A stretch of DNA of 64,000 bases, from assembly GCF_039691755.1 (NCBI RefSeq), contig NZ_CP137552.1, positions 434,001-498,000 on the forward strand. Reading direction: 5' to 3'. This document shows, piece after piece, positions 38,021 to 45,739 of this stretch. A program made the translations under genes and the position numbers. The stretch comes from Halomonas sp. Bachu 37 (GTDB taxonomy: Bacteria; Pseudomonadota; Gammaproteobacteria; Pseudomonadales; Halomonadaceae). The notes beneath the pieces are model-generated. The model was not told the DNA's origin. It saw only the letters and a list, made by a program, of their open reading frames with translations, and did not search any database. Numbering within the stretch: position 1 is the first letter of the stretch; every line of letters starts with the position of its first letter.

Positions 38021-39037
38021 ATGGTCTCAGGGAAGCGTTCTTGGCCGGCCGTCTTGGCCGGGTTGTTCTTGGTCTCACTGCTATCGGGTTGTTCGGGTAT
38101 CCAGTCGGCCCTAGACCCTGCCGGTTCGGCGGCGCAGCTGATCGCCGATCTCTGGTGGCCGACGCTGATCGTTGCCACCCTGGTAACCGTGCTGGTGCTC
38201 GTCTTGTTGCTGGTAGCGGTGACTCGGGCGCTCAGGCACCGCTCCGCACGCCCATTGAGTTCCCGCCAGAGCCGCAACCTGGTGATCGCCGGCGGGATCA
38301 TTCTGCCGCTATCGGTGACGATTCCCTTTGCATTGTCCAGCTTTTCCATCGGCCGGACTATCCATGCGCCACCCCCGGAAGATGCAATGACCATAGAGGT
38401 GATCGGCAAGCGGTGGTGGTGGGAAATCCATTACCTTGACGAGAGCGGAAACCGGATCGCCACGACCGCAAACGAACTCCACGTGCCGGTGGGCGAGCCG
38501 GTAAGGCTGCTGCTGAAATCCGACAATGTGATCCATAGTTTCTGGGTGCCCAACATCCAGGGCAAGACGGACATGATCCCGGGTCGGGAGAACGTCACCT
38601 CCCTGGTCGCGGATGAGCCGGGTGTCTACCGTGGGCAGTGCGCGGAGTATTGTGGTACTCAGCACGCGCTCATGGCGTTTCTATTCGTGGCCGAGACGCC
38701 TGAGGAGTTCGCCGACTGGCTGGAACGCCAGGAACAACCTGCGGCGAAACCGGTTACCGACCGAGAAGTGTGGGGGCAAGAGGTGTTTGCCGACGCGGGC
38801 TGCGCCGATTGCCATACCATCCGTGGCACCCGAGCCGACGGGGAGGATGGCCCGGACCTGACGCACCTGGCCGGTCGCCGTACGCTGGCTGCCGCCACGG
38901 TGCCCAATCGAATCGGCCATCTGGGAGGATGGATCACCGACCCGCAGCACATCAAACCCGAAAGCCTGATGCCTTCGACCGAATTGACTCCTGACGATCT
39001 ACAGGCCCTGCTCAGCTACCTGGAGAGCCTGGAATGA
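38021..39037 (+). CDS. coxB: Cytochrome c oxidase subunit II with fused cytochrome c (caa3 type)
   Basis: Electron-entry subunit of a caa3-type oxidase. 338 residues. Lipobox LSGC (Cys24), two membrane helices (about 45-68 and 88-108), then the CuA cupredoxin domain with His172 (VIHSFW), Cys207, Cys211, His215 and Met218 (GQCAEYCGTQHALM). A C-terminal class I cytochrome c domain carries CADCH at 261-265 and a distal Met in SLMPS. The fusion defines caa3 against plain aa3 enzymes. First gene of the coxBAC operon; its stop overlaps coxA by ATGA. Confidence 0.95.
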   Translation: MVSGKRSWPAVLAGLFLVSLLSGCSGIQSALDPAGSAAQLIADLWWPTLIVATLVTVLVLVLLLVAVTRALRHRSARPLSSRQSRNLVIAGGIILPLSVTIPFALSSFSIGRTIHAPPPEDAMTIEVIGKRWWWEIHYLDESGNRIATTANELHVPVGEPVRLLLKSDNVIHSFWVPNIQGKTDMIPGRENVTSLVADEPGVYRGQCAEYCGTQHALMAFLFVAETPEEFADWLERQEQPAAKPVTDREVWGQEVFADAGCADCHTIRGTRADGEDGPDLTHLAGRRTLAAATVPNRIGHLGGWITDPQHIKPESLMPSTELTPDDLQALLSYLESLE

Positions 39038-40947
39038 CACGCCAACACACCAACCTGCAGCACAAGGTTCACGACTCCCCGGAGGAGACGAAACTGCTGG
39101 CCGAGACCTGGTACTCGCCACGCGGTTTCCCCGGCTGGTTTACCCAGGTCAATCAGCGGATGATCGGTCGGCGCTTTATCATCACCGGCTTCATCTTCTT
39201 TCTGCTCGCCGGCATACTGGGCTTGTTGATTCGTACTCAACTGGCCGGACCTGAACAGGAGTTCCTCGGTCCCGAACTCTATAACCAGTTCTTCACCATG
39301 CACGGTACGGTGATGATGTTCTTCTTCGCCATTCCGGTCATGGAGGGCTTCGCCATCTATGTGGTGCCGTTGATGGTGGGGACGCGAGACATGGCCTTTC
39401 CGCGGCTCAATGCCTTCGGTTATTACATCTATCTGATCGGCGGTATCGTGCTGTTCGGCTCGCTTCTGATAGGCATGGCGCCGGATGCCGGGTGGTTCAA
39501 CTACGTGCCGCTGGCGGGGAAGGAGTACTCTCCCGATTACGGGGTCGATATCTGGACCACCATGATCACCTTCATCGAAGTCTCGGCGCTCACGGCGGCG
39601 GTGGAGTTGATCGTCACCATTCTTCGGCTGCGGGCTCCGGGCATGACATTGAATCGCATGCCGCTTTTTGTCTGGGCGGCGCTGGTGATGTCGTTCATGA
39701 TCGTCTTTGCCATGCCTGCCGTCATCGTCAGTAGTACCCTGCTGATCCTCGATCGTCTGGTGGATACCCAGTTCTTTCTCGTCGACAGTGGCGGGCAGCC
39801 GCTGCTGTGGCAACACCTGTTCTGGTATTTCGGGCATCCCGAGGTTTACATCATCCTGATCCCGGCGCTGGGCATGATCTCGACCATTATCATCACTTTC
39901 ACCGGGCGGCCGATCTTCGGCTATACGGCGCTGGTACTGTCGGTCGTGTCGATCGGCCTCGTCAGTTTCGGCCTGTGGGTACACCATATGTTCACCACCG
40001 GCTTGCCGCAGCTCGGCATGAGTTTCTTCACCGCCGCCAGTGTCACCATCGCCATTCCCAGCGGGGTACAGATATTCTGCTGGATCGCCTCCTTGTGGGG
40101 TGCCAAGATCCGCTTCGCCACGCCCATGCTGTGGGTGCTGGGTTTTTTCGCCATCTTCGTCATCGGCGGTCTTACCGGGGTGATGGTCGCCTCGATTCCC
40201 TTCGATACTCAGGTACATGACACTTTCTTTCTGGTCGCGCACTTTCATTACGTGCTGATTGGTGGCGCCGTCTTTCCCTTGATCGGTGCGCTCTATTACT
40301 GGTGGCCGAAATTCACCGGCCGCCTGATGAGCGAAAAGGCAGGCAAGTGGAGTTTCTGGCTGGCGTTCATCGGCTTCAACGTCACTTTCTTTCCCATGCA
40401 TCAAATGGGGCTCGAGGGAATGCCGCGACGTGTCTATACCTATACCGCCGAAATGGGCTGGGGTGACCTGAACCTGCTGTCGACGCTTGGTTCGTTCGTG
40501 TTGGCCGCCGGTTTTGGTGTCACGCTGATCAATGCGATCTGGAGCTTGTACCGTGGCCAACCGGCGGGGGCGAATCCCTGGAATGCGCCGACCCTGGAGT
40601 GGGCGACCGAATCGCCGCCGCCTTCGTACAACTTTCGCCACATTCCCATGGTCGAGAGCCGGTGGCCATTGTGGGACTGGCAGCGCAGCGGCGAGCGCTC
40701 GGTGGTGACCGGCTTGAGCCATTGGCGTCGCGAGGTGGTGTTGACCAGTGTGCTGGATGCCACTCCGATCGGTGTTCAGATACTGCCGAAACCCACTATC
40801 TGGCCCTTTACTTCGGCGGTCGCCGCTTCTTCCGGTTTCATCGGCATCATCTTTCATCCTATCTTTTTCGTGATGGGGTTCTTTCTGGTTTTCTTTACCC
40901 TGGTTGCCTGGTTCTGGCCTCGGCGCCCCTGGAAGGAGGATGAATGA
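39034..40947 (+). CDS. coxA: Cytochrome c oxidase subunit I
   Basis: Heme-copper catalytic subunit. 637 residues, with 12 core helices plus extra C-terminal helices. The CuB/K-channel loop reads WYFGHPEVYIILIPALGM, keeping the proton-gate glutamate and the cross-linked His-Tyr; HH of CuB is in WVHHMFTTG and the heme ligands in VAHFHYVL. A final hydrophobic segment after residue 590 (SGFIGIIFHPIFFVMGFFLVF) is extra to the 12-helix core and may correspond to part of subunit III in related fused enzymes. ATGA overlaps at both ends show tight coupling with coxB and coxC. Confidence 0.95.
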   Translation: MTRQHTNLQHKVHDSPEETKLLAETWYSPRGFPGWFTQVNQRMIGRRFIITGFIFFLLAGILGLLIRTQLAGPEQEFLGPELYNQFFTMHGTVMMFFFAIPVMEGFAIYVVPLMVGTRDMAFPRLNAFGYYIYLIGGIVLFGSLLIGMAPDAGWFNYVPLAGKEYSPDYGVDIWTTMITFIEVSALTAAVELIVTILRLRAPGMTLNRMPLFVWAALVMSFMIVFAMPAVIVSSTLLILDRLVDTQFFLVDSGGQPLLWQHLFWYFGHPEVYIILIPALGMISTIIITFTGRPIFGYTALVLSVVSIGLVSFGLWVHHMFTTGLPQLGMSFFTAASVTIAIPSGVQIFCWIASLWGAKIRFATPMLWVLGFFAIFVIGGLTGVMVASIPFDTQVHDTFFLVAHFHYVLIGGAVFPLIGALYYWWPKFTGRLMSEKAGKWSFWLAFIGFNVTFFPMHQMGLEGMPRRVYTYTAEMGWGDLNLLSTLGSFVLAAGFGVTLINAIWSLYRGQPAGANPWNAPTLEWATESPPPSYNFRHIPMVESRWPLWDWQRSGERSVVTGLSHWRREVVLTSVLDATPIGVQILPKPTIWPFTSAVAASSGFIGIIFHPIFFVMGFFLVFFTLVAWFWPRRPWKEDE

Positions 40948-41552
40948 GAGTACTCGAAGGCATCGATGTAGCGGCTATGAAACGCTTGCACCCGGACCGG
41001 CGGGCACCGTTATGGTGGGGAGTTCTGGGGCTGATCACTATCGAGTCAGCCGTCGTGTTGGCATTCTGTGTCAGCTACCTTTATCTTGCCGCCCATGCCG
41101 AGGTCTGGCCGCCAACGGGAGAGGCGCCGCCGCTGTTATGGCCCAGCGTCAACCTGGTTTTGCTGCTGCTCAGCAGCGTATCGATGTTCCTGGCGGGGCA
41201 GGGAATCAATCGTGGCAACAAGAAGCAACTGGCGATCGGTGTCACCATCAGTGTCGTGCTGGCCTCCATCGTGCTGGTGTTGCGGTCGCTGGAGCTGATG
41301 GCCTACGATTTCGGCTGGCAGGAACACGCCTATGGCTCCATCGTCTGGACCATTTCCGGCTTCCACTACATTCATGTCACCTCCATGGTACTGGGTAGTA
41401 CGGTAATCGCCATTCTGGCATGGCGGGGGTACTTCACCCGGGAGAGACAGATAGGCGTGGTAGTGGATACCAACTACTGGTATTTCGTCTGTATCGCCTG
41501 GGTTCCCTTTTATCTTCTTCTCTATTGGGGGCCTCGTATCCATGCCGGTTGA
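40944..41552 (+). CDS. coxC: Cytochrome c oxidase subunit III
   Basis: Heme-copper oxidase subunit III, five-helix short form of 202 residues. Helices start near WWGVLGLITIESAVVLAFC; SGFHYIHVTSMVLGS and the terminal TNYWYFVCIAWVPFYLLLYWGPRI match the family C terminus. Translationally coupled to coxA (ATGA) and overlapping the next gene by 11 bases. Confidence 0.88.
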   Translation: MRVLEGIDVAAMKRLHPDRRAPLWWGVLGLITIESAVVLAFCVSYLYLAAHAEVWPPTGEAPPLLWPSVNLVLLLLSSVSMFLAGQGINRGNKKQLAIGVTISVVLASIVLVLRSLELMAYDFGWQEHAYGSIVWTISGFHYIHVTSMVLGSTVIAILAWRGYFTRERQIGVVVDTNYWYFVCIAWVPFYLLLYWGPRIHAG

Positions 41553-41910
41553 AGCGCGCCAGAAGAGAATTCTCCACCCGTTGCTGTTATGGGCCGGTTG
41601 GCTGATCGGCCCGCTAGCGTGGGCGCTGCATCTCGTTGTCAGCTATGTGCTGTTGGCTTGGGTGTGCGCTAGCGGACATCACTGGATATTGCATGCGATT
41701 ACTTTGGTGACATTGGCGATGAGCCTTGCCGGCGTCTGGCTTGCCTGGCGGCAATGGAGCGCAGCGGGACGGCAGTGGCCGGGTAGCGGCGACAGACAGA
41801 TGTCACGCATACGGTTCATGGCGATAGGTGGCTTGATTCTCGGCGTATTGTCGGCGCTTCTTATCGTGGCCGAAGGTATTCCCAATTTCTTCTTTGGGGC
41901 ATGCCTGTGA
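41542..41910 (+). CDS. Small membrane protein of the oxidase operon
   Basis: A 122-residue protein I do not recognise by name. Three hydrophobic segments (about residues 13-43, 46-68 and 94-113), positively charged ends, and no Cys/His metal motif apart from CASGHH. It overlaps coxC and precedes the cytochrome c genes, so an accessory or assembly role in the oxidase is likely by position only. Confidence 0.75.
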   Translation: MPVEARQKRILHPLLLWAGWLIGPLAWALHLVVSYVLLAWVCASGHHWILHAITLVTLAMSLAGVWLAWRQWSAAGRQWPGSGDRQMSRIRFMAIGGLILGVLSALLIVAEGIPNFFFGACL

Positions 41911-41917
41911 GGTGCCT

Positions 41918-42292
41918 ATGACAAGGAAAATACTGGTTTGTCTGGCATTGTTGCTGCCCGTCGTGGGGTGCGGTAGCGACGAGGCGAACTCATTGCCGGA
42001 CGATTCCACGGCGGGTGATCCGGCGAAGGGAAAGGCAGCGATTGCCGACTATGGTTGCGGTAGCTGCCATGCCATACCCGGCGTTCCGGGAGCGAACGGC
42101 CGTACCGGGCCCTCTCTCGAGCGTATCGCCAAGCGGACCTACCTGGCGGGAGTGCTGCCCAATACGCCCGAGGACATGGCGCGCTGGTTGCGTGCGCCGG
42201 AAACCATCGACCCGCTTACGGCGATGCCGAACATGGTCGTAAGCGCCGAGGATGCCCGTGATATCACCGCTTACCTATACACATTGAAATGA
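41918..42292 (+). CDS. Lipoprotein cytochrome c, monoheme
   Basis: A 124-residue c-type cytochrome. Lipobox VVGC (Cys18) implies anchoring to the membrane; the heme site is CGSCH (47-51), with a distal Met in TAMPNM. Starts at ATG 41918, with GAGGTG upstream; the frame above it is overlap with the previous gene. Its body (from GCGSCH to AYLYTLK) is clearly related to the C-terminal domain of the next gene. Probably an electron donor or branch of the oxidase. Confidence 0.9.
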   Translation: MTRKILVCLALLLPVVGCGSDEANSLPDDSTAGDPAKGKAAIADYGCGSCHAIPGVPGANGRTGPSLERIAKRTYLAGVLPNTPEDMARWLRAPETIDPLTAMPNMVVSAEDARDITAYLYTLK

Positions 42293-43194
42293 CTATTCGA
42301 ACCCGTAAACGTTTGATCGAGAGAGTCCGTAAACGCGTACTGATCCGCCTGGCCCTGGCGGGTCTCGGCGTGGCTTTCGTCATGGTGGCGGGGGCGGCCA
42401 TGTTCGTACTGTGGGGCGTCTATAACGTCTCCGCGCTGCAGCAACATACCGAACCCGTCTATTCCATCCTCAATACGGCCCTGGACCGCTCCATCAGCCA
42501 GCGAGCCGAGGAGATCGAAACGCCGCCGCTGGATGACCCGGCAATGGCGGAGCAGGGGCTAGTTTATTATCGTGACAAGTGCGTTCAGTGCCATGGCGCT
42601 CCCGGTGTGTCCCGGGGGGATGTCGGCAAGGGCATGACACCGGTGCCGCCGAACCTGGCTCATACCGCGGACAATCGCACGCCGGCCGAGATTTTCTGGG
42701 CCATCAAGCATGGCATCAAGATGACCGGTATGCCGAGTTGGCAGTTCATCTACACCGATGAGGAAATCTGGGAGATCGTGGCGTTCATGCGGCAAATGCC
42801 GCGGCTCTCACCCGCTGAATACCAGGCCCAGGCCGACGCTTCCCGGAGCGGCGATTCAATACCCGCCCAAGCTACCGCCGAGCGGCAATACACCGTGAAG
42901 GCGGGCACCATCCTGCCCGATCCGGAGCGGGGCCGTCTGGCTATGTACGGTTACGCCTGTATTGCCTGCCATCGCATTCCCGGCCTAGTGGGGCCGCGAG
43001 CCGACGTCGGCCCGCCATTGGCAGGGATCGCCGAGCGTCGCTTCATTGCCGGGGTGCTCGCCAACAATTTCGATAACATGGTGCATTGGCTGCGTCATCC
43101 CACCCAAGTGGACCCTTTGACGGCCATGCCGGACCTGGGAGTCACGGAGCGGGATGCCAGGGACATGACCGCCTATCTCGGCACGCTGGAGTGA
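42289..43194 (+). CDS. Membrane-anchored diheme cytochrome c
   Basis: 301 residues. An uncleaved N-terminal anchor (about 20-45), then two cytochrome c domains: CVQCH (98-102), of the alcohol-dehydrogenase-cytochrome type with MTGMPSW as distal ligand region, and CIACH (224-228), with TAMPDL. The second domain closely repeats the preceding cytochrome (DPLTAMP, ARD-TAYL-TL). Coupled to that gene by ATGA. Last gene of the oxidase operon. It may feed electrons from periplasmic donors into the CoxB cytochrome domain. Confidence 0.9.
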   Translation: MTIRTRKRLIERVRKRVLIRLALAGLGVAFVMVAGAAMFVLWGVYNVSALQQHTEPVYSILNTALDRSISQRAEEIETPPLDDPAMAEQGLVYYRDKCVQCHGAPGVSRGDVGKGMTPVPPNLAHTADNRTPAEIFWAIKHGIKMTGMPSWQFIYTDEEIWEIVAFMRQMPRLSPAEYQAQADASRSGDSIPAQATAERQYTVKAGTILPDPERGRLAMYGYACIACHRIPGLVGPRADVGPPLAGIAERRFIAGVLANNFDNMVHWLRHPTQVDPLTAMPDLGVTERDARDMTAYLGTLE

Positions 43195-43348
43195 GGCGGA
43201 GTCTCGAAGTTGGCTTCACGCGGAAGGATCGGCAGGCGATTCGTACCATTCGTATCAGGCGATACGCATCAGTTGTGCAGATATATTGCTATCGACAGGG
43301 TCGATGAACGAAACTTGCCGGTTCAAAATTTCCTACAGGAAGCGTCAG

Positions 43349-43909
43349 ATGGATGAACCCGAGGACTTGAAACGCTCTTCCACTCCCAAGGCACAAGGGA
43401 GGCATGAGCAGCTGGTGGAACGTTTGCTATGGAATTCGCGCTTTCTGGTGATGCTGGCAGTGCTTCCCAGTCTGCTCGGAGCATGCGTGCTGTTCGTGAT
43501 TGGCACGATAGATATTTTCAAAATACTGGTGGAAACCGTCTCCTATTATCTGTTCGGAGGGGCGGTGGACATTCATGATTCCGTGGTTCCCAGCATCATC
43601 ATGGCGGTGGATATCTACCTGATCGCCATCGTCTTATTGATCTTCGGCCTAGGGGTCTATCGTCTTTTCGTTTCTCCCATCGAGCAGGCTGAGGAGCATA
43701 CGCCCCGCCATCCCTTCAACGTCCAGTCGTTCGATCAGTTAAAGGACAAGATCGCCAGGGTGGTAATTCTTGCCGTAATTATCGAGTTTTTCCGCGCTGT
43801 GGTGGACATCAGGTTCCAGACTCCTTTGGATGCCATTTACCTGGCGCTCTCGGTGCTGGCGCTGTCGGCAGCGCTCTACTTGATGAGCCTGGCCCACAGG
43901 CGAGAGTAA
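43349..43909 (+). CDS. YqhA-family (UPF0114) membrane protein
   Basis: 186 residues, three to four membrane helices (about 33-58, 80-105, 140-155 and 160-180). NSRFLVMLAVLPSLL, the middle MAVDIYLIAIVLLIFGLGVYRLFVS and LKDKIARVVILAVIIEFFRAVVD follow the YqhA pattern. Function unknown. ATG 43349 is chosen because AGGAAG lies 6 bases before it; ATG 43304 upstream lacks such a site. Separated by 150 bases from the oxidase operon. Confidence 0.8.
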   Translation: MDEPEDLKRSSTPKAQGRHEQLVERLLWNSRFLVMLAVLPSLLGACVLFVIGTIDIFKILVETVSYYLFGGAVDIHDSVVPSIIMAVDIYLIAIVLLIFGLGVYRLFVSPIEQAEEHTPRHPFNVQSFDQLKDKIARVVILAVIIEFFRAVVDIRFQTPLDAIYLALSVLALSAALYLMSLAHRRE

Positions 43910-43978
43910 ATTAAATTCACTTTTCATATCCTAGGTTAGTTCTTTCCCACTCCATGACCGTCACCATACACACGTAGC

Positions 43979-44110
43979 GCAAAGGAACGCATTACAAGGA
44001 CGATCAAGCAAGGATAGCTGAAGCTCATGGAGGCACGAACAGGATGTTCGTGATGAGTTCAACAAGGAAGAGAAGATAGAAGCCCGGCCGTCTAGGTCGG
44101 GCTTTCTTTT
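43979..44110 (+). ncRNA. Second CsrB/RsmZ-like GGA-rich small RNA (candidate)
   Basis: About 130 nt with no credible ORF. Six GGA motifs lie at about 43983, 43997, 44011, 44028, 44041 and 44065, four of them in the form AAGGA. One sits in the loop of a strong hairpin CACGAAC-AGGAT-GTTCGTG, itself inside a longer stem (CTCAT with ATGAG) whose internal loop holds another GGA. TACAAGGA (43993-43999 region) matches the core of the CsrA consensus. A strong terminator closes the RNA. TACACA (43967-43972) is a possible -10; I find no clear GacA box. 5' end estimated. Confidence 0.65.
44079..44110 (+). terminator. Intrinsic terminator of the second GGA-rich RNA
   Basis: 10-bp stem AAGCCCGGCC / GGTCGGGCTT (one G-T pair) with loop GTCTA, followed by TCTTTTT. 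Confidence 0.92.
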
Positions 44111-44273
44111 TGCTGGATAGAAATTTTCTTGACGCGGGATGAAGTGGACGTTTGCCATGGCAGTGTGCGCGTCTATTTAGCCGCACATTTCAGCCATACA
44201 TCGGCAGTATTAGCCTACCGCCGGTATGAGGCCACGCAAACCGGCGTTGCGATAGGGGAAATGGCACTGATTT

Positions 44274-44304
44274 TTGGCCGTTTAGTGGGTATTTTCTGTA
44301 TAAT
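44274..44304 (+). promoter_or_regulatory. Probable promoter of the dicarboxylate symporter gene
   Basis: A perfect TATAAT at 44299-44304. The best upstream hexamer is TTGGCC at 44274-44279, with a long 19-base spacer. The coding start lies 61 bases downstream. The rest of the gap from 44111 shows no ORF. Confidence 0.55.
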
Positions 44305-44365
44305 CGCGCACTTTTAGTGATATGTACTAAATACAGCCATAATTACAGAATGGAGTCGTTTCTCG

Positions 44366-45619
44366 ATGAGTGATCCAGAAAGAACCAGCGGCAATCTTTG
44401 GCGACGCATCCCCTTGTGGCAAAAAATCCTCGCCGGCCTCGCGCTGGGGGTTTTGGCAGGTGCCTTGATGGGAGAAAACGCCAGCATATTCAAGCCTATC
44501 GGCGATATCTTCATAAGTGCCATCAAGATGTTGATCGTGCCCTTGGTATTCTCCACGTTGGTGGTGGGCATCACGGCAATGCGCGATCCGCAGAAAATGG
44601 GACGTATCGGCGCGCGCACCATTGGGCTTTATCTCGTCACCACCGCGTTTGCGATTTCCATTGGCCTGCTGGCATCGCTAATCTTTCAGCCTGGTGTGGG
44701 TCTGGAGATGAGCTTCGAATCCGGTGTGCAAGCCAGTGAGGCACCGAGCCTCGTCGAGATACTGGTGGGCTTGGTACCCCAGAACCCAATCGATGCGCTC
44801 GCCAAGGGTAATATTCTCCAAATCATCGTTTTCGCGATTGGTCTGGGTACCGCGTTGACGCTGATCGGTGAGAAGGGAGAGCCGGTCATTCGGGTGTTTG
44901 AAAGCTTCGCCGAGGCCATGTACAAGCTGACCAGCTTCGTCATGGCGCTCGCGCCGTTCGGCGTGTTCGGCCTGATTGCGCATGTCTCCGGCAGCTACGG
45001 CCTTGAGGTGTTACTGCCGTTGGCCAAGGTTATCGGCGTGGCCTACCTGGCCAGCGTACTGCACGTGCTGGTGGTATATAGCGGTTTGCTGACGTTGGTC
45101 GGTCGGCTCAATCCGCTTCGCTACTTGCAAGGGATTCTCGATGCCTTGGTAGTGGCTTATTCCTCGGCTTCCTCTTCGGGAACGCTGCCGGTTTCCCTGC
45201 GCTGTGCGCAGCGGAATCTAGGGGTCTCTGAAGGGGTGGCCGGTTTCGTCTTGCCGGTAGGCGCTACCATCAATATGGATGGTACCGCGATCTATCAAGG
45301 TGTGGTGGCGGTATTCATCGCTCAGTTGCTGGGGGTGGAGCTTAGCCTGATGGATTATGGAATGATCATTCTCACCGGGACGTTGGCGTCCATCGGGACA
45401 GCCGGTGTTCCCGGTGCCGGCCTGATCATGTTATCCATCGTGATGGCCCAGATCGGCTTGCCGTTGGAGGCGATTGCAGTAATCGCCGGGATTGACCGCA
45501 TCCTCGACATGGCGCGTACCAGTGTCAACGTGGCGGGTGATCTCATGGTCACCACCCTGGTCGGCAAGAGCGAAGGCGAACTCGACGAAACGATCTACAA
45601 CGCTCCTCGAAAGAGCTGA
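44366..45619 (+). CDS. Dicarboxylate/amino acid:cation symporter (DAACS, GltP/DctA-like)
   Basis: Sodium- or proton-coupled uptake of glutamate, aspartate or C4-dicarboxylates. 417 residues with eight helices and two re-entrant loops. The serine-rich HP1 tip reads AYSSASSSGTLP, helix 7 carries NMDGTAIYQG, and HP2 is SIGTAGVPGAG; helix 8 has DRILDMARTSVNVAGD. NMDGT and the final R/N pattern suit an acidic amino acid or dicarboxylate substrate, but this cannot be settled here. ATG 44366; own promoter and terminator. Confidence 0.92.
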   Translation: MSDPERTSGNLWRRIPLWQKILAGLALGVLAGALMGENASIFKPIGDIFISAIKMLIVPLVFSTLVVGITAMRDPQKMGRIGARTIGLYLVTTAFAISIGLLASLIFQPGVGLEMSFESGVQASEAPSLVEILVGLVPQNPIDALAKGNILQIIVFAIGLGTALTLIGEKGEPVIRVFESFAEAMYKLTSFVMALAPFGVFGLIAHVSGSYGLEVLLPLAKVIGVAYLASVLHVLVVYSGLLTLVGRLNPLRYLQGILDALVVAYSSASSSGTLPVSLRCAQRNLGVSEGVAGFVLPVGATINMDGTAIYQGVVAVFIAQLLGVELSLMDYGMIILTGTLASIGTAGVPGAGLIMLSIVMAQIGLPLEAIAVIAGIDRILDMARTSVNVAGDLMVTTLVGKSEGELDETIYNAPRKS

Positions 45620-45628
45620 AGCCATGCT

Positions 45629-45660
45629 GCAGCACCGGTGCAATGCCGGTGCTGCTCTTT
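45629..45660 (+). terminator. Intrinsic terminator after the symporter
   Basis: 10-bp stem GCAGCACCGG / CCGGTGCTGC, 7-base loop, then TCTTT. Confidence 0.8.
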
Positions 45661-45739
45661 GGATGTTGTTTTCCGCCTGGCCCGTCTTGCTCTTTTCTAA
45701 CGGGCTTTTCGCGGAGGCCTGCCTCGCTTGGCGAGTGGT

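Noticed and set aside
37702..38439. 245-codon plus-strand frame through the 12-nt repeat into coxB
   Set aside because: It is open because the repeat period is a multiple of three, and it then overlaps coxB in another frame. No ribosome site.
39016..40857. 613-codon open frame antisense to coxA
   Set aside because: It mirrors a clearly coding heme-copper oxidase gene; the translation is low-complexity and His/Gly/Arg/Asp-rich, as expected for an antisense frame of GC-rich coding DNA.
43934..43951. Possible GacA box before the second GGA-rich RNA
   Set aside because: Only 7 of 12 fixed positions match and the spacing to the likely start is wrong.
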